Below are positions 22,813 to 34,557 of a stretch of DNA of 64,000 nucleotides, in pieces; within the stretch, counting starts at the first letter, position 1; each line of letters opens with the position of its first letter. This DNA comes from Molossus alvarezi. Lineage: Eukaryota; Chordata; Mammalia; Chiroptera; Molossidae. Both the position numbers and the translations under genes were made by a program. A model generated the notes under the pieces. The model did no database searches, was not told the origin of the DNA, and saw nothing but the letters and a program-made list of their open reading frames with translations. The stretch is taken from contig CM073896.1 in the NCBI GenBank assembly GCA_037176705.1, positions 21,402,708 to 21,466,707 on the forward strand, read 5' to 3'.

Positions 22813-23058
22813 TTTTTTTTGTTTTGTTTTGTTTTTTATCCTCACTCGAGGACATTTTTTCAATAGAGTGGGAGGGAGAGAGAGAGAGAGTGAGAAACAT
22901 GGACATGAAAGGGACACATCGAGTGGTTGCCACCCATACGACCCAACCAGGGCCAAGGAAAATCTGCAACTGAGGTACGTGCCCTTAGCGGGAACCAAAC
23001 CCGGGTCTCTCTGGACCACAGGCCGACGTTCTAACCGCTGAGCCAAACCGGCCAGGGC
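22813..23058 (-). mobile_element. VES-type SINE, GAGGA-hairpin subfamily
   Basis: Minus orientation. The tail is followed by TCCTCACTCGAGGA (the 3'-terminal hairpin), a GAGAGA stretch, CCCTTAGCGGGAACCAAACC (reverse B-box region) and AGCCAAACCGGCCAGGGC. The duplication ctacaaggtg flanks it (22803-22812 and about 23058-23067). Confidence 0.96.
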
Positions 23059-23067
23059 TACAAGGTG

Positions 23068-23991
23068 GTTTCTTATGGGCCGGAGTTGAACCTCATGGAC
23101 AGGGGCACGGACAGTGACCCCGAGGGAATGAGCCTGGTAGGGAACCGGAAGCTAGAGGCTGAGAGGGCTGGTCATAAAACCTAGTGGGACTAGTTCTCTT
23201 CATCAGAGGACTACAGGAAAAGTGGTCTCCAGTGGTGGTGATCTCCTAAAATCTCCCAAAATGTCCTCTGATAGACAGAACTGCTTTATTTCAACAGCTG
23301 ACACCAAGGTGATCCTGATGTCATATTGCAATTTAGTGGCCACGTAACATTATACTTATGTCCTGTTACCCATTAACCTGCTCCTGGGAGTAGAAATAAT
23401 CAACTGGGATGTAGAAGAAAAGATAAAGCCAATAGGAGAATGAAGCTGAATGTCAAGTATATAAAAGTTGCTTTAACCGATTCAGGTCAAAGCTGCCTGG
23501 AAGGGGAATAGCTTGTAATCAAATGGGAGAATCAAGTTCTGTCATTAGACCCCACAGGACTTTTAAACACTAGAATGTGATTATAAACGCTTTGGAATGC
23601 GCTCCATGTTTTAAACAAGGAGAGAAAACAAACACTTCACAGAGCAGTTGAAGGTATACAGATGAGAGCGGTAAAATCACTTTATGCTTTTTCCCACAGA
23701 GTCCAACTTCGTTTAAAAAATCAATTATAACTAGTTCATTTAATTTGAGGTATGTACACTTTAATCTTCTCAATATACATAAACTATATTGATGGACGGG
23801 GGAATATAATTATATGGTATGTACACCTAGGCACATTATAAATAATGACAACCAGTAAATGCAGTATCATTGGACCTAAAGTAATAAACTATTTCCAAAT
23901 GGAGGGGTTCCTTCATCTGAATTCTGCTGAGAAATAGATAAGAAAACAACTGTTAGATTAATTATTTTCAATAAAAACTATTTTTGAAAAA
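23068..23991. other. Unclassified sequence
   Basis: The first 250 bases are more GC-rich than their surroundings. No gene, LTR or SINE could be supported. Confidence 0.4.
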
Positions 23992-24010
23992 AAAAAAGAT
24001 TGCCTTTAGG

Positions 24011-24167
24011 GCCCTGGTAAGTTTGGCTCAGCAGTTAGAGCATCAGCCTGCGGTCCAGAGAGACCCGGGTTCAATTCTCGCTAAGGGCACGTACCTCAGT
24101 TGCAGTTTGTCCCAGGCCCTGGTTGGGTCGTGCAGGTGACAAACACTTGATGTGTCCCTTTCACATT

Positions 24168-24215
<48 letters not shown>

Positions 24216-24290
24216 TCACTCTCCCTCCCACTCTATCTGAACAAAAAATGGAAAAATGTCCTCAGATAAGGATAAAAAAAAAAAAAAAAG
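24011..24290 (+). mobile_element. VES-type SINE with expanded (TC)n
   Basis: Complete copy. The tRNA head has GGTTCAATTCT as B box. The body is GGGCACGTACCTCAGTTGCAG. A (TC)n run of about 40 bp follows (about 24172-24213), then TCCTCAGATAAGGA and an A tail. A perfect 19-bp duplication, aaaaaagattgcctttagg, lies at 23992-24010 and 24291-24309. Confidence 0.97.
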
Positions 24291-24309
24291 AAAAAAGATT
24301 GCCTTTAGG

Positions 24310-25689
24310 TATGTTTCTAACATACTTAGAAATGTTTAGTCTTTTAAAGTAGATATTCTCAATTTTTATCAGGAAAACCATCCTCCTATAGCAAATACAT
24401 CTTAAAATATCAGATAAACACATTTCTCTGAGACAGTCTAAGAAGTATCCCTTTTCTAAATTTTCTGTGTTAGAAGTTAGCACTTTGAACAGTGTTCTAA
24501 ACCTTTTAGAAAGAAAGCTCTTTGTCTTCTCTGGTGGAAAAAAAACACAAAAACTGACGGGCACCTGAGCTTTACTGTGACAAGTGGCAGGATGTGAAGC
24601 GTGCAGCACATGTTTTTGAAATGGATACATGACTTTTCACTTTTCCTCCCTTGTCTCTTTGAACAAAGGTTAAACATTGCCACTCTGTTGCTATTTACTT
24701 AAACTTTCCTTCTAGATGTTTTGCATTAACTAAAGGTTGAAACCTCTGGTTTCCAGTTACAGCCATGACTATTATCAAGCCACGTCAGAGCTACTCAGAA
24801 TGCACAGTTTTATCTTACAGACTGCATGTTTCCTCTGGCAATATGAAACTGGTTGATGGCAAACACAGAGGAGGAAGAGAGTTGCTTTTAACCTTAACTG
24901 AATGTTTCCAGACTAGTATAACAGAGGTGGGGATAAGTCATGATTACTACAGGAGTTGTAGTCAAGACCCATGAAATATTAATTGTGTAGTTAAGACAAG
25001 AGCAGATGATAGTGAGTGGACAGTCTATGGATTGGAGCTATCAGCAAATTGTAAGAATTATTTAAATTCGGTATCAGAGTAGGTGAGCTGAAAAATAGGG
25101 GTTACATGACTGGGTTCTGGTCACATGGTGTTCTGAATATTCAGGGTTTTGGGGATCACATGGATGTCTTGGTCAAGTGGGTGTTTTGGGCACATTAGGC
25201 AGTGACAACATGAAGAAGCTAATTTATGAAGGTGTGCTTTGCATAAGGCCAGTGTCCCATAGGATCTTACTCTTGTCGTTGCCCTTCATAATCTATCAGG
25301 TCACCTTCATGTCACCTGCTTCCTCACAAAAAGTAGACAGCATCAAAGGCATACTTATGATATACTAATTTGGACAGGATTCATATTGCTAGTACCAAAT
25401 CTGTTTGGACAGAATCTAACATGTAGACATTTGGTCTAAGTAGGTTTGTGGAAGTGATTTCTGTTCAGCAGTGAACTTGTAATAGAGCTCTTTGTCTTTC
25501 CTTTATGAGACCCGGTCCTTAATTCAAAAGATTATTTTACTGGTAGTTCAACTTTCAGAGTATATGTTCATGAATAATCTTACAGTGAAGTCTATTAAAA
25601 AATGGGGACTTTTATTGTTTTCAAAGTAATATAGTAGCCAAGTTAGGAGAAAAGTTACATGTTAGTAATTACCAGGTGTGTTAGATTTT
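24310..25689. other. Unclassified sequence
   Basis: No gene or recognised repeat. Minus-strand frames at 24262-24683 run into the SINE tail and show no domain. Confidence 0.45.
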
Positions 25690-26262
25690 ATTTTACAAAG
25701 ACAGCTATAATACCACCTGTCGCCCTACAAACTCTCCTGTACTGTGACCTTCTGATTCACCTACCAAAAAGTAGAGCCAGAACTCCAACCGTTGAATCTT
25801 TATTGGCTCGATTGATACACTTTCAATCAATAGAATGAGCCTAAAGCGAAATAAGCTGACTTCTGAGGCTGAGTCAGTAGGAATTGTGCATGTCCTGCTG
25901 TGGTCTCTCAAAACACTTGCTCTCTATGTAGTCATCCCCTCGGTCCCCCCTCTAAATTTAGCTGCCACGCAATAAGAAGCTCAGCCGCAGGGAGAGATCA
26001 CGTACAGAGGTTCCAATCTACGATGTCCAGCTGAGCCTAGCCTTTAGTCATCCCAGCCTAAAAAAGCCGAGACTCAAGCCCACAGCCACTGAAGCTGTTT
26101 CTGTTCGATATTTCCTAGCTGAGTCCCCAGGCGTGATGGAGGGGAGGAAGCCATCTCGTCAGTGCCCAAATTCCTGGTTCACAGAATCAGCTCAATGTTA
26201 CTTCCTGTTTTGCACCAGCACTTGGGGGCAATTTGATGTGCAGCAAGAGATAGTTGCAACAG
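25690..26262 (+). mobile_element. MaLR/ERVL-type LTR
   Basis: It shows a long old-LTR pattern on the plus strand. Near the start is CTCTCCTGTACTGTGACCTTCTGATTCACC and CCAAAAAGTAGAGCCAGAACTC, then GAATCTTTATTGGCTCGATTGA. Near the end is AAATTCCTGGTTCACAGAATC and GCAGCAAGAGATAGTTGCAACAG, which resembles the terminal GCAGCAATAGATAACT of these LTRs. It appears to be a solo LTR. Confidence 0.6.
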
Positions 26263-26589
26263 AATTTGGTATTTCAAAATATGGCATCAATATAACCAAA
26301 CATGAACATTTGTCATCATGTTTAGGACTGGGTCAGTGGAATAGCATGGCAGGCCTTTAATATGCTATCAATGAAAGCTTAAAGGAAAGTGAAGAAAATG
26401 TAAATATTATTCAGCCAGAATAAAGGTGACACTTGTTATATAGTGGAAAAGTTTGGTGATACTGTCACCTGTGGTAACACGGAATATGAAAATATATCTG
26501 GCAAACTAGTCAAATTTGCTAAGGACATTTTCATACTGAGTTTTTATTTATTCATATATTTTAATAGGTTTTCATTGTTTTGTTTTTAA
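26263..26589. other. Unclassified sequence
   Basis: AT-rich, no gene or recognised repeat. Confidence 0.4.
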
Positions 26590-26780
26590 AGTTGTTGTTT
26601 TTTTTTCGTTTTTTAGAGAGAGATGAAAGGAGAGGGAGAGAGAGAAACATTGATGAGAGAGAACATTAATTAGCTACTTCCTGCGTGACCCCTACTGGGA
26701 ATTTGGCCCACAACCTGGGCACATGCCCTGACTGGGAATCGAACTGGACTTCTCAGTTTGAGAGGACACTGGCTGGGCCC
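26590..26780 (-). mobile_element. VES-type SINE, degraded head
   Basis: Minus orientation. It has a GAGAGAGATGAAAGGAGAGGG stretch, the TGGGCACATGCCCTGACTGGG block and CGAACTGG (reverse B box). The head is shortened and diverged (CACTGGCTGGGCCC). Older than most copies here. Confidence 0.88.
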
Positions 26781-27320
26781 ATGGTGAATTTTTAAAGTGC
26801 CAACAGGTACTTTTAGCTGTAAGTGATAAAATACAAATAGAAATCAGCTATATTTAAAAAAAAAAAAAGGCATTACTTAGTTTTTAACCAAACTTTAGAA
26901 AAAATTAATAAAGAAGACAAAACTTGCTGCATAAAAAAAGAAACACTATTTTTTTTTTTAATTATTTCCAGCCACTTCATAACGCAGATGAATTACAAAA
27001 TAGCAAAGGTCTTTGGGGGAAATAATGAGCTCTAGCATGTTATTAGGAAACTGTGGCCTCAGAGTGAGAATAAAGCCCAGGGTGTGAGTGACAATCTCCT
27101 TGTTCAAACCTCAGCCTATTTAAAGGATGCCTCATGAACTCTTTGAGAAAGGCAAGGCCTAATTACAGTTCTTTCATGTGTGCCTCTGAGATACTCTGTT
27201 AAAAAGTAAACTTAAATCTTAAGGGTATTGTCCCACAACTTCTCATAGAAAACCCAAAGTTGAGAGAATTCATTGCAAAGAGATTCATGAATGCTGCTTT
27301 CTTTTAATGGGATGGTTTAT
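26781..27320. other. Unclassified sequence
   Basis: No recognised repeat. 26940-27290 is less AT-rich and has mixed composition; no exon could be supported. Confidence 0.4.
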
Positions 27321-27334
27321 AAATTGATACATAA

Positions 27335-27548
27335 ACCTGGCCCGTATGGCTCAGTGGTTGAGCATCGACCCATACACCAAGAGGTCGTTGGTTCAATTCC
27401 CGGTCAGGGCACATGCCCAGGTAGTGGGCCTGATCCCCACTGGGGGGCAGGCAGGAGGCAGCCAGTCAGTGTTCTCCCTCATCAATGGTTCTATTTCTCT
27501 CTCCTTCTCCCTTCCTCTCTGTCTAAAAATCAATAAAAGAAAAAAAAA
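27335..27548 (+). mobile_element. VES-type SINE
   Basis: It has an A box (TGGCTCAGTGG), a B box (GGTTCAATTCC), the GGGCACATGCCCAGGTAGTGG body, a CT-rich stretch and a AATCAATAAAAG tail. Flanks are aaattgatacataa (27321-27334) and aaattgacacataa (27549-27562). Confidence 0.96.
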
Positions 27549-27594
27549 AAATTGACACATAAGACATCAGATTTTTTTTTACGAGTTTTATTTT

Positions 27595-27862
27595 GCCCTG
27601 GCTGATTTTGCTCAGCGGTAGAGCGTCGGCCCTCGGACCAATGAGTCACAGGTTCCATTCAGGCCAAGGATATGTACCTCAGGTGCAGTTAATTCCCGGT
27701 GCTGGTTGGGGTCATGCAGGAAGCAACCACACAAATGTGTCCCTCTCACATCAATGTTTCTCTCTCTTTCCTTTTTTTTTCCCTCTCTCTCCTTCCCACT
27801 CTGTCTGAAGATAAATAGAAAAATATCCTCAGGTAAGGATTAAAAAATAGATAAAAATAAAA
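27595..27862 (+). mobile_element. VES-type SINE, GAGGA-hairpin subfamily
   Basis: It starts GCCCTGGCTGATTTTGCTCAGCGG and has a one-base-shortened head. The body is GGATATGTACCTCAGGTGCAG, with a CT stretch and ATCCTCAGGTAAGGATT before the tail. It lies only 33 bp after the previous SINE duplication. Confidence 0.93.
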
Positions 27863-28379
27863 GGGTTTCATCAGCTTGGACTAAAAGTGACAAAAAAATG
27901 CAGAGGCCTGTGGAACTGGCAACACACACCCAGAGAGACTGCAGAATTGCTCTGGTGCGGCACTGCTGTGTACCTTTTATTTACCCCTTTTCTATAGCAA
28001 TGTCTACTGTAATTGTTGCGTGTTTGAGTCACGGTTATATGTTGAGTGTGTAGGAGAAAGATACCCGATCTCTCTAGTTGACAGCTTTCGATGGAGATTC
28101 ACCACACGAGAGAAACTGAGCCAGCTAAAACTCAGGTGTACCTGGCCCCAATTTAGATGTGAAATTCTGGATTCCAAACAAACACTGTTTGGGATGAGAT
28201 TTCTGGGGTCTCTGGAAGTGGATGAGTGTAGGTTGCATGTGGAGGAAGATCACCTGTGGCCAGAGGGCACACTGGAACAGACTTTATTTTCCAAAGATGA
28301 CGCTAACAGTAACTCCTACCCCGCATACGTCTCTGCCATATCATCAGGCTGCTGCTCTATAAAGAAGAATCTGGTTACC
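27863..28379. other. Unclassified sequence with a 178-codon open frame
   Basis: The plus frame 28020-28556 is open but starts in unclassified DNA and ends inside an LTR. It has no recognisable domain, and its composition is ordinary non-coding. It may belong to an old repeat that I cannot name. I do not call a gene. Confidence 0.4.
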
Positions 28380-28858
28380 CTCCACTTCAATCTGTGCTTT
28401 AGCTGGAAACTTATGGGCAATGGAAGCAGTAAAAGTGACCCTACATGTCTTTTGAGACTTGGTCAAAAAAAAGCTTTCAACTTCTCCCTTGTTTATTTAT
28501 TTTTTAATACTTTCCCTTTTCTGTTTCCCTTTAGGAACTCAGCTGTCGTATTCTGAGAAATTCAAGACCACCTGTAGGTGCCTCAGGCTCCCACCTTAAC
28601 TGAGGTCTTTGAGCCTTCCCTGCCAGGTATGCTAGTAAAGATGCTTCGAAATGATTTCTGCTCCCGTTCATTTGTATCATCCAAGCTGCTTAATTCTCCC
28701 CACTAGAACATCAGGCATTGTGGATCAGATAAGCCACCCCTATGTTGCCCTATCTGAATTTCTCATTCACAGAATCCTAAACCGAATAAAACTATTACAC
28801 CACAGAGTTTAGAACCATTTGTAATTTAGCAACTGATAACTAAAGGAACAGGAAGTGA
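28380..28858 (+). mobile_element. MLT1-like MaLR LTR
   Basis: MaLR landmarks appear in order: TTTTGAGACTTGGTCAAAAAAAAGC, a pyrimidine-rich centre, and TTTCTCATTCACAGAATCCTAAACC. The end, AATTTAGCAACTGATAACTAAAGGAAC, corresponds to the AATTTGTTACGCAGCAATAGATAACT terminus. It is a diverged solo LTR. Confidence 0.65.
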
Positions 28859-29956
28859 CAACTGATTTAAAAATTTTTTTTCTCAACATTTTAATAATTC
28901 CTATTTGATACAATGCTTATTCATTTGAGAATTATCCCAGGAGAAGAATGTCTTGAAACTAAGCAATAACACACTAAAGCTAAAATATGACAGAAAATAA
29001 CTACAACAAGAAAGAATAACTGAAGTTGACAAGAATATAATATATAGTGGAACCACAGGAATATATAGATTAAGGACTTAGTGAGGCGGGACCAGCTGTC
29101 TTCAAACACGTGAAGAGCTGTCATGTGGAAGACGGATTAGACTTGCATTGTAGAGCCCTAGAGAGCAAAGCTAATACTTCACACTGGTAGGGCCAGGGAA
29201 GCTGACTTAATACCTAATAAGAGGAAGTACTCCTCAGTAATCACAGCAGTCAAGTTGAGGACTGCTCTTTGAGTTAGAAATCTTCTATAATTTTCTTTGA
29301 GGAAAGCCTGGATATTATAATAATGGTAATATTCTAGAGAAAATTCTTGGGGGTAGAACACTGGAGTAGTTTTTCTAGAAATTTCAACAATAAGATTGGG
29401 TAAGAGTCCATAAAATACCTTATATTTTTATTGTAATCTGTCTTTAAGGTTCAGGTTTGTGGGACAGCGGGAAGACAATAAAACTGTTATACAAGATCTT
29501 CAGTAACTTGTGCTTCCAAGGCCAAAAAAATGTGTAGTTATTATGCAATGCCCAATAATAAATTTTTAGAATCACAAACTGAGTAAATTAGTGAAAAATC
29601 TATTGTGCCTCTACATTATGTTTTAGTGAGCCTAGAGTTGATGCTATTTTATTTACATATTTTTTCGCTTTATATACATATTTACATAAATGTCCTTTTG
29701 TACTATCTTAGTCCTCTAAAAATTTGATAGAGCCTCCATGAATATAAACAACACAATAAAAAGGACAAGAAATAAAAGTAGGACCTGAGTAATTTAGATG
29801 AAACAAAGACTATGAACTATAGGAAAGTCGACATGCAGGTGATCACAAGCAAGAAGGAATGAAAGAGTAGAAAGTGATCAAAAGAAATGTGACATCTTGT
29901 TTATCATCATCATCATCATCATCTTCATATCATTATTTCCATTTTAATTACCTCTT
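28859..29956. other. Unclassified AT-rich sequence
   Basis: No gene. A short (ATC)n run lies at about 29904-29925. Confidence 0.45.
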
Positions 29957-29971
29957 AAGTGGCTATTTATT

Positions 29972-30217
29972 AATATTTTTTTTATCTTCACCTGAGGACA
30001 TTTTTGCATTTATCTTCAAATAGAGCAGGAGAGAGGGAGAAAGAGAGAGAGAAACATCAACGTGAGAGAGACACATCAAGTGGTCACCACCCAAACGACC
30101 CCAACCAGGGCCGGGGACAAACTGCAACCAAGGTACTTGCCCTTAGCGGGAACCAAACCTAGGTCTCTCTGGTCCGCGGGCAGATGCTCTAACTGCTGAG
30201 CCAAACTGGCCAGGGCT
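29972..30217 (-). mobile_element. VES-type SINE, GAGGA-hairpin subfamily
   Basis: Minus orientation. It has TCTTCACCTGAGGA, a GAGAGA stretch, CCCTTAGCGGGAACCAAACC and CCAAACTGGCCAGGGC. Flanks are aagtggctatttatt (29957-29971) and aagtggccatttatt (about 30219-30233). Confidence 0.96.
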
Positions 30218-30233
30218 GAAGTGGCCATTTATT

Positions 30234-30732
30234 GATCATTTATTCTTGGCTTGAATCTAAAGTATATGATATCCATGATCTCATTTAATGTTTTCTTCTT
30301 TTTTTTTTTTTTTTTAAAGGGAACTAAGGTCTAGAGAAAAGTATGGGATGCTTAAAGTTACTCAGTGAATTTTTTAAAAATTAGAATTGAACCCAGATAT
30401 TTTATGACTGAGCCTAGTTTATTAGGCTAGACAGCCTGTGTAGATGAGATCTATATTTATGGCAGTGGCATTAGTCATATAAAGAGAATGAAGGGCAGTC
30501 GTCAGTCTTCTAGCTGCTGGGAGTTGATGCTGGGCTCTGAGGCCTTCATTTGTATAGTTTGAACAGTCAGTCTGTGGTGGTGCACCTGTCTGTCTGATCC
30601 CTGCATTCCTCTGATTCAGCCCATGGCATGGAGCCTCATGAAGGAATTCCTGGCACCTTTGGGCCATAGCCATAGCGGTGCTTTTTGGCTGCTTTTATAA
30701 GAATCTAATGAAGAGAGGAAAATCAGCAAAAT
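30234..30732. other. Unclassified sequence upstream of the long L1
   Basis: It includes a T run at 30300-30315. No gene or recognised repeat. Confidence 0.4.
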
Positions 30733-30743
30733 GAATGGATGCT

Positions 30744-31560
30744 ATTCAGAACATCTCCTAGGACCAAACTGAAATTACAACTAAAATAAAGACAAATCAT
30801 TGAGAAACCCAACAGAAAAACAGCTGTAGAGGACCCACACAACCAGGGACGGAGAGAGGACACAAAATTGAGCCTGATAAGAACTGCGATGCACAAGAGG
30901 GCTTGGAGCATAAAGACAACAGTTGAGGGCTGATTTAGCTGAGATCAGTCCCTGCTGAGAAAGCATGGGTTTTAAAAAGCACTATATCAGGTACACTCAC
31001 CTTGGGCTCCGGGAGAGGGAGGGCGGACTGGACTAGAATTGGGTGGAGAGAGTCCAGGACTCCTGGTTCAGGAGAGAGCTGGAAGGGAGGACACTGGGAG
31101 TTTTTTGCTGAATCATTCCTTCAGGACAATAGCCATTTTATTCTAAGAGACCCTTCCCAGAGCCCCAGGGAGAAGCAATGGCCCCTCCCTCAGAAATTCA
31201 ACACCATCAGGCCAACCAAAGAAATCTAAATTGAGGCTCATTAACATCTAGAGTTTGAAAGCAAGCAAGTGCCCAACCCAATGGAAATCCTCTTACACCT
31301 GAGGAATTTTTTATTCAACTGAGGGCTACAAATTGAGGCTCATCAAGTAACTGTAACTAATAGCCTCCAGGCAAAAGCTAGAGGATAACTCAACATTCCT
31401 TGGCTTGCAAATCTACCCAGGAAAGTAAGACTTGACAGTGGGCTTTAACATGGGTACTCCCACACTCACCCAAACCCAGTAGAGGAAGCCACAAACAGCA
31501 GAACATGAACATCAACAGGGAAAATTTGGAAGGTTACAAAACCCACTGAGACAGCCAATT
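30744..31560 (+). promoter_or_regulatory. L1 5' UTR (internal promoter region)
   Basis: About 800 bp lie between the upstream target duplication and the first ORF1 codons. It is richer in G than the surrounding DNA, especially at 31000-31110. In L1s this region carries the internal RNA polymerase II promoter. That role is from family knowledge, and no specific factor site is claimed. Confidence 0.6.
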
Positions 31561-31599
31561 GGTGAAGAAGAAAAAAAAACAAAAACAAAAACAAAACAA

Positions 31600-32301
31600 A
31601 TGAAAGACCAAGAAAATTCTACAGGAGAAGAGATAAATGAAATGGATTTGAGCAAGATATCAGAGGTAGAATTTAAAGTATTAATTATGAGGAAGCTCAA
31701 CAACATGTGTAAAGAGCTCAACAGCATGAGTAAAGATATAGAAACATTGAAAATCAACCAGTTGAAAATAAAGAATGACACAGTAGAAAAAAAGAACACA
31801 TTCAAAGGAATAACCAGCAGAGTAGAGGAAGCCAAGGATCAGATCAGTGAATTAGAAGATAGGGTAGAATAAAACACCCAACCATAGAACCAAAAATAAA
31901 TAAAAAATAAAATAATAATAATAATAATAATAATAAAACAGGAAGACAGCCTAAGATAACTGTAGGAGAAAATGAAACATAACAACATCCACATCATAAG
32001 AGTGTCAGAAGAAGAAGAAAATGAGCAAGGGTTAGAGAATATATTTGAAGAAACAGTGACAGAAAACATTCCTAACTTGGTGAAGGAAAAAGAAGTTCAA
32101 GTTCAAGAAACACAGAGAGCTCAAAGTAAAAAGAACCCAATGAGGCCCACACCAAGATACATAATGATTAAAATGGCAAAAATGAAAGACAAAGAGAGAA
32201 TCCTAAAGGCAGCAGAAGATAAGCAACAGGTTAACTACAAAGGAACCCTCATAAGGCTATCAGCTGACTTCTCAACAGAAACTTCTCAACAGAAGCTATA
32301 G
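31600..32301 (+). pseudogene. L1 ORF1 (ORF1p), broken
   Basis: Two open pieces. 31600-31872 is rich in K, E, L and N with heptad-like spacing (LNNMCKELNSMSKDIETLK), the coiled-coil trimerisation segment. 31972-32301 carries the RNA-binding part: IHIIRVSEEEENEQGLENIFE, then PRYIMIKMAKMKDKERILKAA. Between them, about 100 bp are replaced or disrupted by an (AAT)n run near 31911-31936, and the frames do not join. In a working L1 this protein coats the element's RNA as a trimer; this copy cannot. Confidence 0.88.
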
Positions 32302-34332
32302 GCCAGAAAGGAATGGCATGAAGTAATCAAGGTAATGAAAAACAGGGATCTGAATCTAAGACTACTCTATCCAGCAAAGCTATCATTTAAAATAGAAAGT
32401 GAAACAAAGAACTTCCCAGACCAAAAAAAAAAAAAAAAAAAAAAAGGCAAAGGGAATATATTAGCACCAAACAACACACCGAAAAATGTTCAAGGACTGC
32501 TGTAATAAGCAAAAGAAATAAGAAGAGAAAAATAACCTTAATGAACCAAAATGGCAATAGATAAGTACATCTTAATAATAACCATAAACATAAATGGATT
32601 AAGCCCTCTAATTGAAAGACACACAGAGGCTGCTTGGATATGAAAGCCTGACTCATATATATGTTGTATACCAGAGACCCACCTCACAACAAAAGACTCA
32701 CATAGGTTGAAAGTGAAGGGATGGAAAAAAATTTCCATGCAAACGGAAAGGAAAAAAAAAAAGCTGGGGTAGCAATACTCATGTCTGATAAATAGACTTC
32801 AAACTGAAGATCATAAGCAGAGACAAAGAAGGCCACTACGTAATATTGAAAAGAGCTATTCAACAGGAGGAGATAACCTTGGTAAACATATATGCACCCA
32901 ACATAGATGCACCAAAATAAATTTAAAAACTTCTGAAGGACTTCAAAGGAGATATCAACAATACAATCATAGAAGGGGACTTTAACACCCCACTGACATT
33001 ACTGGATAGATCCTCTAGACAAAAAATTAACAAGGAAACATTAACTTTAAATGATGCACTAGATCAACTATATTTAATAGATATCTACAGAGAATTACAC
33101 CCCAAAACTGCAGAATTCACATTCTTCTTAAGTGCACATGGGACATTCTCAAAAGTAGACCACATGTTAGGACACAAACTAAGTCTCTATAAGTTCAAGA
33201 AGATTGAAATCATATCAAGCATCTTCTCAGATCACAATACCAAAAAACTAAAAATCAATTACAAGAAAAACACTCAAAACCTTCAAACACATGAAGGCTA
33301 AATAGCATTTTATTAAACAATGAATGGTTTACCAAAGAGAACAAGGAGTAAATCAAAAACTTCCTGAAAACCAATAAAAATGAACACACAACACAAAATC
33401 TATGGGATGCAGTGAAAGCAGTCCTGAGAGGTAAGTTCATAGATTACAGATCTACCTACAGAAAAATTTTCTAATTGACTCTCTAACCCTACAAATAAGG
33501 AACTAGAAAGGAAACAAACAAACAAAACAATTCAAAGATCAATGAAACAAAAAATCTGGTTCTTTGAAAAGATTAACAGAATTGATGGACACTTATCCAG
33601 ACTCACTAAAAAACAAAAAAGAGGACCCAAATAACCAAAATCAGAAGCAAATGAAGAAAAGTAACAACTGACACTACAGAAATACCAAGGATCATTAAAA
33701 AATACTATGAACAATTATACTACAACAAATTAGACAATCTAAGTAAAATGGACAAATTTCTAGAATCACATAGTCTCTCAAAACTGAACCAGGAAGAGAT
33801 AGAAAACTTGAACAGAACAATAACAACTAAAGAAATTGAAGCTGTAATCAATAAACTCCCAGCAAACAAAAGCCCAGGCCTGGAAGTCTTCACAGGAGAG
33901 TTGTACCAAACATTCAAAGAAGAATTAGCATCCATTCTCCTCAAACTATTCCAAAAAATTAATTGAGAAATAAAACTTTGAAACTCATCTTATGAAGCCA
34001 GCATAATGCTAAATCCAAAACCAGATACAGACACTACAAAGAAAGAAAACTATAGGCCAATATCCCTAATGAACATAGATGCCAAAATCCTGAACAAAAT
34101 GTTAGCAAATCAGATCCAGCAATGCATTAAAAGAATTATTTACTATGACCAAGTGGGATTCATCCCAGTGATGCAAGGCTGGTACAATATCTGCAAATCA
34201 ATAAATGTGATACACAACATAAACAAAATGAAACATAAAAACCATATGATCATATAAATAGATGCTTAAAAAACATTTGACAAAATCTAACACCCATTTC
34301 TGACAAAAACACTTGGCAATGTGGAAATAGAA

Positions 34333-34557
34333 CAGTGGTTCTCAACCTGTGGGTTGTGACCCCTTTGGGAGTCAAACGACCCTTTTACAGGGGTCACCTA
34401 AGACCATCGGAAAGCACATATTTCCGATGGTCTTAGGAACCGAGACACCACTCCTCTCTCTAGCTCCAGGAGGGTGCACCCACATGCAGATATGCCCACA
34501 TACAACATGAGGAACTGTATTAAAGGGTCACGACATTAGGAAGATTGAGAACCACTG
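34333..34557 (+). mobile_element. SPIN-type non-autonomous hAT transposon
   Basis: 225 bp bounded by terminal inverted repeats, CAGTGGTTCTCAACC at the left and its reverse (GAGAACCACTG) at the right. The body follows the SPIN consensus as I know it: GACCCCTTTGGGAGTC, GGGGTCACCTAAGACCATCGG. An internal perfect 15-bp palindrome (34399-34413 with 34421-34435) surrounds a 7-base loop. The 8-bp target duplication is aaatagaa/aaatacag (34325-34332, 34558-34565; 6 of 8 match). It carries no transposase and sits inside L1 ORF2. Confidence 0.93.

Noticed and set aside
24043..24231. Arg-Glu repeat frame on the minus strand
   Set aside because: It is the translated (GA)n stretch of a SINE.
28020..28556. 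178-codon open frame on the plus strand, the longest outside L1
   Set aside because: It has no recognisable domain. Its last third lies in an MLT1-like LTR and the rest has ordinary non-coding composition. A frame of this length is expected by chance in 64 kb.
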